Assembly (NCBI GenBank): GCA_021776145.1
Contig: JAJFGM010000230.1
Span: 1-12,926 of the forward strand
Reading direction: 5' to 3'
Origin: Kiloniellaceae bacterium
GTDB taxonomy: Bacteria; Pseudomonadota; Alphaproteobacteria; Kiloniellales; Kiloniellaceae
Length of the DNA: 12,926 bases
Shown here: piece by piece, positions 7,150 through 12,926 of the stretch
How the letters are laid out: each line of letters begins with the position of its first letter
How positions within the stretch are numbered: the stretch's first letter is position 1
Translations under genes and position numbers: made by a program
The notes under the pieces: generated by a model
The model's input: the letters and a program-made list of their open reading frames with translations, nothing else
The model's database searches: none
Told to the model about the DNA's origin: nothing

Positions 7150-8196
7150 GTGAATATTTACAAGATCCTTCCGAGCCTTGCCGTCGTCTTGCTGGTCGGC
7201 GCCTGCGCCGACATACCACCCAGTTTTGTCGTCGGCGCCGATCAGAAAACGGCGAAAGCGCTCGGCTCGGTGGCCGATCCGCATCAGCAGGCGCTGTTTG
7301 AGGGGTACAAGAAGAACGCAGACAGTGAGTACTTCCAAGGCAACTACCGTACGGCCAACCGGTACTATCTCAAGGCGATTTCCGTGTCGGACGGCCAGAC
7401 TGTCGTCATGGAGGACCCGGCCTACTGGACCGCGCCAAGCGGCGTGCGCTCCCAGGGGCTACATAAGGCGGACCTTGACACGACCGTCGCCATGCGCGCC
7501 AATTTGCTGCCGTGGATCGAGGCAAACAAGCTCATCGACCCGCAGGCAGCGGCCGCGCAGCAATTGAAATTCGATTGCTGGATCGAGCAGATGTCCGAGC
7601 AGCAGTACGATCAAGCCGCGGAATGCGAACCCACCATGCAGGTGGCGGCGGTGCCGGCGCCACAGGCCGAAGTGGTGGCACCCTGCGTGCAAAATCCGGA
7701 TGGCTACAATGAGAACGGCACCCTGTGTAAAGTCAGTGTCGTTAATTTCGGCTTCGACCGCTATGACCTGCTCCGCCCCGGGCAGGACAGTGTTGGCAAC
7801 CAGAACGCGGCAGAACAATCGGCCTCGCTCGACCAGATCGTGCGCCAGGCGAAATCAATCAAGCCAGCCCGTATCGATGTGATTGGCCGCACCGATGCTT
7901 CCGGACCGGACGCATACAACTACGGCCTCTCCGATTGCCGGGCCCAGTCGGTGGTCGCCGAACTGAAGGCGCGTGGCCTGCCGGCGAGCGTGGAGACCCG
8001 AATCGTCCCCATGGGCAAGACCGGTCTGATCGTGCCAACCCTTGACGGTGTCCGGGAGCCGCAGAACCGGGTGGTGATGGTCGCCTACCATACAACCAGC
8101 GACGCCCCGTTGGCCGCGCAGCCAGATGCGGCACCCAAGCAGGATGTTTTCGGCTGCGGCACGTCGCTACGCCATCCGTTCCCGCCAATCCTTTAA
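7150..8196 (+). CDS. OmpA-domain outer-membrane lipoprotein
   Basis: A lipid-anchored envelope protein of 348 residues that should bind peptidoglycan. GTG 7150 is chosen because GAGGGG lies 9 bases before it and it places a lipoprotein signal at the N terminus: hydrophobic ILPSLAVVLLVGAC with the lipidated Cys at residue 19. An ATG at 7009 in the same frame would bury the signal behind 47 extra residues. The middle (about 50-190) includes a helical part (FEGYKKNADSEYFQGNYRTA) and a KFDCWIEQ segment seen in alphaproteobacterial OmpA lipoproteins. The OmpA domain spans about 196-316: VVNFGFD, GRTDASGPDAYNYGLSDCRA, EPQNRVVMV. Asp249 and Arg264 match the diaminopimelate-binding Asp and Arg of OmpA in both context and 15-residue spacing. 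A UUCG hairpin follows the gene. The AT-rich 160 bases upstream may hold its promoter, but no clear boxes stand out. Confidence 0.92.
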   Translation: MNIYKILPSLAVVLLVGACADIPPSFVVGADQKTAKALGSVADPHQQALFEGYKKNADSEYFQGNYRTANRYYLKAISVSDGQTVVMEDPAYWTAPSGVRSQGLHKADLDTTVAMRANLLPWIEANKLIDPQAAAAQQLKFDCWIEQMSEQQYDQAAECEPTMQVAAVPAPQAEVVAPCVQNPDGYNENGTLCKVSVVNFGFDRYDLLRPGQDSVGNQNAAEQSASLDQIVRQAKSIKPARIDVIGRTDASGPDAYNYGLSDCRAQSVVAELKARGLPASVETRIVPMGKTGLIVPTLDGVREPQNRVVMVAYHTTSDAPLAAQPDAAPKQDVFGCGTSLRHPFPPIL

Positions 8197-8220
8197 ACGG
8201 CCCCACCTGTCGCCTTCCGT

Positions 8221-8246
8221 GGGCGTGCCGGTTCGCCGGCACGCCC
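8221..8246 (+). terminator. perfect 11-bp hairpin with TTCG loop after the OmpA lipoprotein gene
   Basis: GGGCGTGCCGG at 8221-8231 pairs without mismatch with CCGGCACGCCC at 8236-8246 around a TTCG tetraloop. It begins 25 bases after the stop codon. There is no T-run after it, so it may protect the 3' end of the mRNA or act with Rho rather than be a full intrinsic terminator. Confidence 0.5.
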
Positions 8247-8570
8247 CACATTCATGCTGAGATCTAATCGCGTAAATCGACCAAAGCCAAGGCGGTCGCG
8301 GCAAAGAAAATCAGTCAGCTGCGCGGGGGCGAAAGCGGCCGGTGTGGGAATGGTGATTTCTCACTATCGAAATGAAAAGCGCGTTCCTGTCGAAGTGGAG
8401 TTCTACTCCTGTACCGTGATCAATTCCGACCCGCTCTAGTGGCGCGCTCTGTGCGGTGTTGAGCTGCCAAAACAAGGAACGGCCCATAAGTAGAATGCGG
8501 CGCCAAGGGCCATTGCCATTCAGGTCTTGATATTTTTGGAGCCTTCTTGCAGCAGCTCTCGATGTGTTGT
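8247..8570. other. intergenic stretch, no supported gene
   Basis: A 61-codon plus-strand frame (8254-8439) is present, but it has no ribosome site, directly abuts the hairpin, and its product (basic N terminus, no family likeness) is not convincing. A minus-strand frame across 8420-8749 is driven by the AT-rich DNA. I see no RNA gene or repeat here. Confidence 0.5.
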
Positions 8571-8775
8571 GTTCGTTCAGTGTGATTCCGCCGGAATGAA
8601 AAAATTCGTTTAAATAAAATTCGACAATTACTTTGCAAATTCAATAATATTTTGCACTTTTTCAAATTCATTATTAGATAATAAATAATAATTATTACGC
8701 AATATAAATAATAGTGAAATATTTTACTGGACTGAATTATTAACATCATGAAATACTAGGAGAAGGAGAAAACGA
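8571..8775 (+). promoter_or_regulatory. AT-rich leader of the BON lipoprotein gene
   Basis: From 8601 to 8760 only about 31 of 160 bases are G or C (about 19%), against a GC-rich background. It includes a perfect 12-base palindrome TAATAATTATTA (8686-8697), a pair of near-identical 14-mers beginning CAAATTCA (8636 and 8663), and the dyad ATTCCG-C-CGGAAT (8585-8597) at its left edge. A sigma-70 candidate is TCGACA (8621) with TAATAT (8645), spacing 18. It ends in a strong purine-rich ribosome site AGGAGAAGGAG (8758-8768), 7 bases before the start codon. Such DNA is likely curved and could bind IHF, H-NS-like or other nucleoid proteins; that is inference. Confidence 0.55.
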
Positions 8776-9090
8776 ATGAACAAGGCCTTTAGAACAGCGG
8801 CGGCGATCTTCACCCTGGCATCGGCTCTCGCGCTCGGCGCCTGCGCAGGAACCCAGACGAGGGAGAGCACCGGCGGGTACGTCGATAACACGGTAATCAC
8901 CGCCAAGGTCAAGACGGCTATCCTGCAGGATCCGGCACTAGAGGTGATGCAGATCAAGGTCATCACCTACGACGATGTCGTTCAGCTGAGCGGCTTCGTC
9001 GACACGGCAGAGATAAAGGCACGCGCCGGCACGGTGGCGAGCCAAGTCGGCGGCGTCAGTTCGGTGAAAAACGATCTGGTGGTGAAGTAG
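8776..9090 (+). CDS. BON-domain lipoprotein (OsmY-like)
   Basis: A short envelope lipoprotein of 104 residues. The N terminus MNKAFRTAAAIFTLASALAL leads into a lipobox ALGAC with the lipidated Cys at residue 23. A single BON domain fills about 34-104 (YVDNTVITAKVKTAIL, VITYDDVVQLSGFVD, VGGVSSVKNDLVV). BON domains occur in OsmY, DolP and related proteins, bind membranes or partner proteins, and are often induced by osmotic or envelope stress. The start is firmly set by the strong ribosome site AGGAGAAGGAG 7 bases upstream. The gene has its own AT-rich leader and its own terminator, so it is a single-gene unit. A single BON domain suggests a small accessory role rather than a channel or scaffold. 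Confidence 0.93.
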   Translation: MNKAFRTAAAIFTLASALALGACAGTQTRESTGGYVDNTVITAKVKTAILQDPALEVMQIKVITYDDVVQLSGFVDTAEIKARAGTVASQVGGVSSVKNDLVVK

Positions 9091-9102
9091 ACTGAAGCAG
9101 CG

Positions 9103-9140
9103 CCGGGTCTTCAACAAAGACCCGGACGTGCCGGCTTTTT
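9103..9140 (+). terminator. rho-independent terminator of the BON lipoprotein gene
   Basis: CCGGGTCTT (9103-9111) pairs perfectly with AAGACCCGG (9117-9125) around a CAACA loop, and a run of six T starts at 9135-9136. An alternative pairing of GCCGG (9102-9106) with CCGGC (9131-9135) would place the stem right against the T-run; the two forms exclude each other. Either way the signal lies 12 bases after the stop codon. Confidence 0.8.
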
Positions 9141-9163
9141 TATGATCCGCTAAGCGGGTCCGG

Positions 9164-9189
9164 GGAACCTTCCATGGAAATGAGGCGTT
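9164..9189 (+). promoter_or_regulatory. EcfG-type general-stress promoter before the DUF3309 gene
   Basis: GGAAC (9164-9168), a 17-base spacer and CGTT (9186-9189, followed by T) match the known alphaproteobacterial EcfG consensus GGAAC-N16/17-CGTT. It sits between the BON terminator and the DUF3309 gene, in the right orientation, giving a leader of about 90 bases. By eye I found no other match of this quality in the intergenic regions here. It also overlaps a 25-codon frame at 9174-9251, which is therefore unlikely to be a gene. Confidence 0.6.
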
Positions 9190-9287
9190 TGATCGGGATT
9201 GCCGCCGTCGTCGGGTGCGGTCTGCTCGCACTGTTCGGAAACCGGAAATGACGCGCCGCACCCGCGCGATCTAATTGGGAGAATGTA

Positions 9288-9446
9288 ATGAGTCTCGGAA
9301 CCATCCTTATCATCGTGTTGCTGCTCATGCTGATCGGCGCGCTGCCGACCTGGCGGCATAGCAGAAATTGGGGCTATTTCCCGACCGGCGGATTGGGAAT
9401 CGTCCTGCTTATCGTCCTTGTGCTGTTGCTGCTCGGGCGAATATAG
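9288..9446 (+). CDS. DUF3309 small membrane protein
   Basis: A 52-residue inner-membrane peptide of unknown function. It reads MSLGTILIIVLLLMLIGALP, then the polar turn TWRHSRNWGYFPTGG, then LGIVLLIVLVLLLLGRI: two hydrophobic helices around a conserved W-H-S-W-G-Y-P-GG loop, the DUF3309 pattern, common in alphaproteobacteria. Length is normal for the family. ATG 9288 follows a GGGAG ribosome site by about 8 bases. The likely promoter is the EcfG-type site about 100 bases upstream, which would place it in the general stress response. It is the last plus-strand gene and converges on the binding-protein gene; no terminator of its own stands out. Confidence 0.87.
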   Translation: MSLGTILIIVLLLMLIGALPTWRHSRNWGYFPTGGLGIVLLIVLVLLLLGRI

Positions 9447-9735
9447 AACGTCCCGCATACCATCGACGGCGCGTAGCCCCCGATCGTTTTGCCCTCAAGT
9501 GGGCGTTGTCGAGCATGCGCATACACTAATTGATCTACGGTCTCGCCATGCTGCTGTCCGCGAGCCTCGGCGCTCCTGCTGCCGCCGCCGAACTTGCTGC
9601 ATCGGGGCGGCCTAATGTTGGGCGAAGGCCGCTGCCACCCCTGTTAATGTGACGAAGCCCCGTTGCGAGCCTTCTTTGTCTCCCCGCGGCCTGCCCTCAT
9701 CCAGGCCCTTCGCGACGTCGAGGTTCATTAAGGAA
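9447..9735. other. convergent intergenic region with a signal-peptide-like fragment
   Basis: No confident gene. A plus-strand frame from ATG 9548 to TGA 9652 gives 34 residues starting MLLSASLGAPAAAAELAASG, and it can be read upstream from TTG 9530 as LIYGLA. This looks like a secretory signal peptide with an AxA cleavage site, but the following residues are only a short proline/arginine-rich tail. It may be the remnant of a lost secreted protein or a chance frame. No ribosome site supports it. Confidence 0.4.
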
Positions 9736-9760
9736 AAGGCGGACCCTAAGGGTCCGCCTT
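9736..9760 (-). terminator. rho-independent terminator of the binding-protein gene
   Basis: An 11-bp perfect stem (AAGGCGGACCC with GGGTCCGCCTT) encloses a 3-base loop, 24 bases after the minus-strand stop codon. On the minus strand it is followed by TTTTCCTT (the T-run overlapping the stem end), so it terminates the ABC transporter unit. On the plus strand it is followed by CCCATCG, so it should not be an efficient terminator for the DUF3309 gene. Confidence 0.85.
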
Positions 9761-9784
9761 CCCATCGCACAAATCTGCGGGTCT

Positions 9785-11299
9785 TTACTGAATCGACGTG
9801 GTCTCCAGCATGAAACGCCCCATGGGATTTTGGAAGAAATCCTTGACGTTGCTCCGCGACGCGTTGCGGAAGGGGCTGTAATAGAGGCCGAGCCAGTTGA
9901 CATCCTCCTGAGCCATCCGCTGCAGGTCATGGTACATGCCCTTGCGGACATTTTCGTCGGTTTCGATCCTAGCGGCCGCCACCAGATCGTTGACCTTGGG
10001 GTTGTTGTAGCGCGTGTAGTAGGACAACACATCGGCATCCGAGCCATTCAGGACGAAGCCCGTCTTTTGGTCGGGATCGATGACGTCATTTGTCCAGTAG
10101 TTGGTGCTGAGGTCATAGGTGCCTTCGACAATGGTGTCCCAGGTCTGGCCGACCTCTTGCTTGACGATGTTGACGTTGACCCCGAGCTTGCCGAGTTGGT
10201 CTTGCACCAGCACGGCGATCTGTTCGTAGTTGGCATCACCGGCCTGCACGACGAAATCGAGGGAAAGGTCCTCGACGCCGGCGTCCTTCAGGAGTGCCGC
10301 GGCTTCTTCAAGGTTCTTGGAATAGAGGGGAGTCTCCGGGTTGTAGTACATGCCGCCGGCGGGAATGTAGGAATTGGCGGGCGTGCCATAGCCGAAGGTC
10401 ACCGCCTTGATGATGGAGCCGACGTCAATGCCCTTGGCCAGCGCCTGACGGACGCGCGCGTCATCGAGCGGCTTGTGGCTGTGGTTGATCAGGATGTGGT
10501 CCATACGGCTGGAGGGATCGAGATTGACGTTGATGTTGGGGTCCGCGTCCAGCTCGGCGATCCGATTGAAAGGCACAAAAATCATGGCGTCGATCTCGGC
10601 GGCCTGAAACTGCAGGATCCGGGTGTTGTCGTTCGGAAGGTAGATCCACTCGACGCCGGCTAGTTTCGGCAGGCCGGTTTCCCAGTAGTTCTCGTTGGCT
10701 TCGAGGACGATGCGGTCGCCGCGACGCCATTCGGCGACGCGAAAGGCGCCAGCGCCGATGGGCTTTTCGGAGAAGCCTTCGTAGTCGCCCGTGACAGCCG
10801 ATTCCGGCAGAATTGCCGCGGCAAAGAGCGCCAGGATGGATAGGAATGGCGTCGTCGGCTCCTTCAATGTGAAGGTGACCGTACGGTCGTCCGGCACCGC
10901 GATGTCGGAGATGACCGTGAACATCGACCCGAACACGGATCCCTCGCCATCGCGCAGGCGCTCGATGCTGAACTTGACATCGCTCGCCTTTAGCGCACTG
11001 CCGTCGCTGAACTTCAGGCCATCGCGCAGGGTGAATGTGTAGGTTGTGCCGTCGGCGGAAATCGTCCAACTCTCCGCCAGGTCCGGCTCGATCCCTGTCG
11101 CCTCGCGCGTGTTACGGACGAGCTGCGCGTTGATGTTGTTCAACACCCAGACATCGGCATTCTGGCTGACCATGATGGGGTCCATGAAAACGCTGTCCTG
11201 GTCACGCCCGATTTTGAGGACACCCTCGCCGGCTAGTGCCGATCCGCAGGCTATCGCGCTCGCGAGAACAAACCCGACGAGAGCTTTCCAAAAATTCAT
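9785..11299 (-). CDS. periplasmic substrate-binding protein of an oligopeptide-type ABC importer
   Basis: A family 5 solute-binding protein (SBP_bac_5) of 504 residues, normal for the family. It captures a ligand in the periplasm and delivers it to the permeases. A signal peptide covers residues 1-23, ending SALA before GEGVLKIG; a Cys at 18 lacks a good lipobox, so a soluble form is favoured. Family marks: LAESWTISADGTTYTFTLRD near 76, FSDGSALKASDVKFSIERL, GAGAFRVAEW, RVRQALAKGID and a YSPF segment near the C terminus. Peptides, nickel, glycosides and opines are all carried by this family, so the ligand cannot be named. ATG 11299 is fixed by GGGAGG 8 bases upstream. It follows the ATPase gene by 145 bases, with a possible promoter in the gap, as expected for a binding protein needed in excess. 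Confidence 0.95.
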   Translation of the reverse strand: MNFWKALVGFVLASAIACGSALAGEGVLKIGRDQDSVFMDPIMVSQNADVWVLNNINAQLVRNTREATGIEPDLAESWTISADGTTYTFTLRDGLKFSDGSALKASDVKFSIERLRDGEGSVFGSMFTVISDIAVPDDRTVTFTLKEPTTPFLSILALFAAAILPESAVTGDYEGFSEKPIGAGAFRVAEWRRGDRIVLEANENYWETGLPKLAGVEWIYLPNDNTRILQFQAAEIDAMIFVPFNRIAELDADPNINVNLDPSSRMDHILINHSHKPLDDARVRQALAKGIDVGSIIKAVTFGYGTPANSYIPAGGMYYNPETPLYSKNLEEAAALLKDAGVEDLSLDFVVQAGDANYEQIAVLVQDQLGKLGVNVNIVKQEVGQTWDTIVEGTYDLSTNYWTNDVIDPDQKTGFVLNGSDADVLSYYTRYNNPKVNDLVAAARIETDENVRKGMYHDLQRMAQEDVNWLGLYYSPFRNASRSNVKDFFQNPMGRFMLETTSIQ

Positions 11300-11373
11300 T
11301 TTGCTTGCCTCCCTTGTCTATATTTCCGACCGTATTCAGCCGATTGGGCCCCGATTGGCGGTGCTCCGGATCG

Positions 11374-11401
11374 ATCATAGTCCAGGGAATATTAGATGCA
11401 A
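11374..11401 (-). promoter_or_regulatory. sigma-70 promoter candidate before the binding-protein gene
   Basis: On the minus strand TTGCAT (11401-11396) and TATGAT (11379-11374) are 16 bases apart, matching the -35 and -10 consensus at 4 and 5 of 6 positions. Transcription would start about 70 bases before the ATG. It would allow extra expression of the binding protein over the upstream ATPase. A short direct repeat (CCAATCGGGG, CCCAATCGGC) lies in the leader. Confidence 0.45.
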
Positions 11402-11444
11402 TGCTGTTTGGCGTCCTCCATCCCCGCCGCCTAATGGCCGATTA

Positions 11445-12926
11445 TTAAAGAGTTTTTGGTGTCGCGCCAGGTATCGCCGCGAGAAGACGGCGCGTGTAGG
11501 GTTCCCGCGGCTTGTGAAAGATGTCGTGGACGGAACCAGTCTCCACCAGCCGCCCATGCTCCATGACGGCAATGGTCTGACAAAGATGCCGCACGACGGT
11601 CAGGTCGTGGGAAATAAAAATTAATGTAAGGCCACGGGACTGGCGCAGCCGCATCAATAAATTGAGTATCTGCGCTTGTATCGTGACGTCCAAGGCGGAG
11701 GTCGGCTCATCGGCCAAGATCAGCAGAGGCTGAACCGCGAGAGCGCGGGCGATACCCACTCTCTGGCATTGACCGCCCGACAACTGGTGGGGACGGCGGC
11801 CCGCTAGATCGCCATCCAAACCAACCTCCGTCATGAGGCCGCGCACCCGATCCGTGACCTGATCCGGCGGACAGATTCCGTGCACCCGCAAAGGCTCGGC
11901 CAGGGTGGCGGCAACGGTCATTTTTGGGTTGAGAGAGGAAAGTGGGTCTTGAAAAATCATTTGCACCCGCCGCCGCCAGGTCGCCTGATCTGCCTCGTCC
12001 ATATCTTGGAGACCCTTGCCGTCCAGTCGAATGCCGCCCCGGGTCGGGGCAATCAAGCCGATCACCGCGCGCGCCAGGGTGCTCTTGCCCGAGCCGCTCT
12101 CGCCAACCAGCCCCAGGGCCTCGCCACGGCGCAACGTCAGGCTCACGCCATCCACCGCCGCCAAATCGGTCGCCGGCTTGCGGGTCAGGAAATCGCCCAA
12201 ACTGCGCCTCTGCGCGAAATTGATGCTGAGATTTTCGATCTCGAGATAGGCGGCCGCATCGCCGGCAACTTCGCGGGCTGGGGGAGGGGCGTCTGTTTGT
12301 CCATTGACTGGAAAGTAGCTGCCCGGCTCGACCATCGTTGGCTGGGAGCGCAACAGCTTGACCGTATAGGGATGGCGCGGTTGTGCGATTATTTCAGCGA
12401 CCCCAGCCGTCTCGACGATCCGCCCCCGCTCCATCACCACGACACGGTCACAAAAATCGGCCACCAGACCCAGATCGTGGCTGATGAAGACGATCGATAG
12501 ACCGTGCTGACGGCGTAGGTCTCGCAGCAGGTCGATGATCTGCGCCTGGACGGTTACATCCAAGGCCGTGGTCGGCTCGTCGGCAATGAGGACGGCGGGA
12601 TCGCACGACAGCGCGCCGGCAATCATGGCGCGCTGGCGCATGCCCCCAGACAGCTCGTGAGGAAAGGCGTCGACCTGGCGCTCCGGCTGGCGAAAGCCAA
12701 CTTCGGCAAGGAGCTCGATCGCGCGCTGACGAGCCGCCCGGGCATCGAGGCCACGGTGCAGCATTAGCCCGACGGCGATTTGCCGGCCGATCCGCATGAC
12801 AGGGTCGAGATGGGTCATGGGATTCTGGAAAATCATGGCGATGCGACTGCCCCGAACGCGCGCCAAGGCGTCTTCCGGCAAATTCAAAAGGTCCTGTCCC
12901 TCGAATTTGACATTCCCCCGGGCGAT
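11445..12926 (-). CDS. double ATPase subunit of an oligopeptide-type ABC importer (5' end off window)
   Basis: Two nucleotide-binding domains in one chain, like DppD-DppF fused (YejF/GsiA type), which power import at the inner membrane. 493 residues are visible. The frame is open to the right edge, and the first visible residues (IARGNVKFEGQDLLNLPEDA) lie downstream of domain 1's Walker A, which is outside. Domain 1: Q-loop MIFQNP (Gln34), signature LSGGMRQR (92), Walker B VLIADEPTTALD, switch His150. Linker HPYTVKLL is the oligopeptide-type C-terminal motif. Domain 2: Walker A GESGSGKST (Lys281), Q-loop MIFQDP, signature LSGGQCQRVGIARAL, Walker B LILADEPTSALD, FISHD. The signature has Cys where Arg is usual. 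The binding protein follows on the same strand; permease genes are presumably off the right side. An in-frame TTG at 12887 is internal, not the start. Confidence 0.95.
   Translation of the reverse strand: MARGNVKFEGQDLLNLPEDALARVRGSRIAMIFQNPMTHLDPVMRIGRQIAVGLMLHRGLDARAARQRAIELLAEVGFRQPERQVDAFPHELSGGMRQRAMIAGALSCDPAVLIADEPTTALDVTVQAQIIDLLRDLRRQHGLSIVFISHDLGLVADFCDRVVVMERGRIVETAGVAEIIAQPRHPYTVKLLRSQPTMVEPGSYFPVNGQTDAPPPAREVAGDAAAYLEIENLSINFAQRRSLGDFLTRKPATDLAAVDGVSLTLRRGEALGLVGESGSGKSTLARAVIGLIAPTRGGIRLDGKGLQDMDEADQATWRRRVQMIFQDPLSSLNPKMTVAATLAEPLRVHGICPPDQVTDRVRGLMTEVGLDGDLAGRRPHQLSGGQCQRVGIARALAVQPLLILADEPTSALDVTIQAQILNLLMRLRQSRGLTLIFISHDLTVVRHLCQTIAVMEHGRLVETGSVHDIFHKPREPYTRRLLAAIPGATPKTL

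Noticed and set aside
6770..7219. Minus-strand frame of 149 codons
   Set aside because: It runs opposite the small CxxC gene and the lipoprotein start; the sequence is low-complexity and Arg-rich at its start and lacks a ribosome site.
8254..8439. Plus-strand frame of 61 codons after the hairpin
   Set aside because: No ribosome site, basic low-information sequence, no family likeness.
8420..8749. Minus-strand frame of 109 codons
   Set aside because: Its first half is a by-product of the AT-rich leader (Ile/Tyr/Leu runs) and its codon use does not match neighbours.
9174..9251. Plus-strand 25-codon hydrophobic frame starting MEMRRLIGIA
   Set aside because: It lies across the EcfG-type promoter spacer and -10 element and has only a weak ribosome site; it is more likely untranslated or leader DNA.
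9830..10663. Plus-strand frame of 277 codons
   Set aside because: It is antisense to the binding-protein gene; the Val/Gly/Asp-rich product is a typical shadow.
12887..12887. TTG as the start of the double ATPase
   Set aside because: The same frame continues to the right edge with sequence typical of the first ATPase domain, and a start here would omit Walker A.

Overview
The window reads as chromosomal DNA of a GC-rich alphaproteobacterium. The pointers are a FixJ-type output domain, an EcfG-type promoter (GGAAC-N17-CGTTT), a DUF3309 small membrane protein, an OmpA lipoprotein of a type I associate with this class, and strong GC bias at third codon positions. The genus cannot be set from the sequence alone. 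No tRNA, rRNA, CRISPR array or insertion sequence was seen.

Layout. (1) Bases 1-4674, minus strand: one uninterrupted frame of 1558 codons that runs off the left edge. It fuses a CheB methylesterase, a CheR methyltransferase, PAS-like modules, a long coiled coil, a histidine kinase, two receiver domains and a LuxR/FixJ helix-turn-helix. It is a one-polypeptide signalling chain from sensing to DNA binding. (2) Bases 4831-5579, minus strand: an ECF sigma factor with a possible translationally coupled 59-residue ORF at its 3' end. (3) Bases 5903-6535, plus strand, divergent from the sigma gene: an iron superoxide dismutase gene broken by an amber codon exactly where the conserved active-site tyrosine should be. 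(4) Bases 6582-6988: two small doubtful genes. (5) Bases 7150-9446, plus strand: an envelope group made of an OmpA-domain lipoprotein, a BON-domain lipoprotein behind a very AT-rich leader, and a DUF3309 membrane protein behind the EcfG-type promoter. (6) Bases 9785-12926, minus strand: an oligopeptide-type ABC importer, with a double ATPase (running off the right edge) followed by its periplasmic binding protein.

How it fits together. The left two thirds look like a stress and envelope neighbourhood: a large cytosolic sensor-regulator, an alternative sigma factor, an oxidative-stress enzyme and small envelope proteins, one with a general-stress promoter. The link between these genes is inferred from position only. 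The ABC importer on the right is a separate nutrient-uptake unit that converges on the envelope group and ends in a clear terminator. The most notable points are the CheB/CheR-kinase-REC-REC-HTH fusion, the amber codon at the SOD gateway tyrosine, the EcfG-type promoter before DUF3309, and the 19% GC leader of the BON lipoprotein gene.
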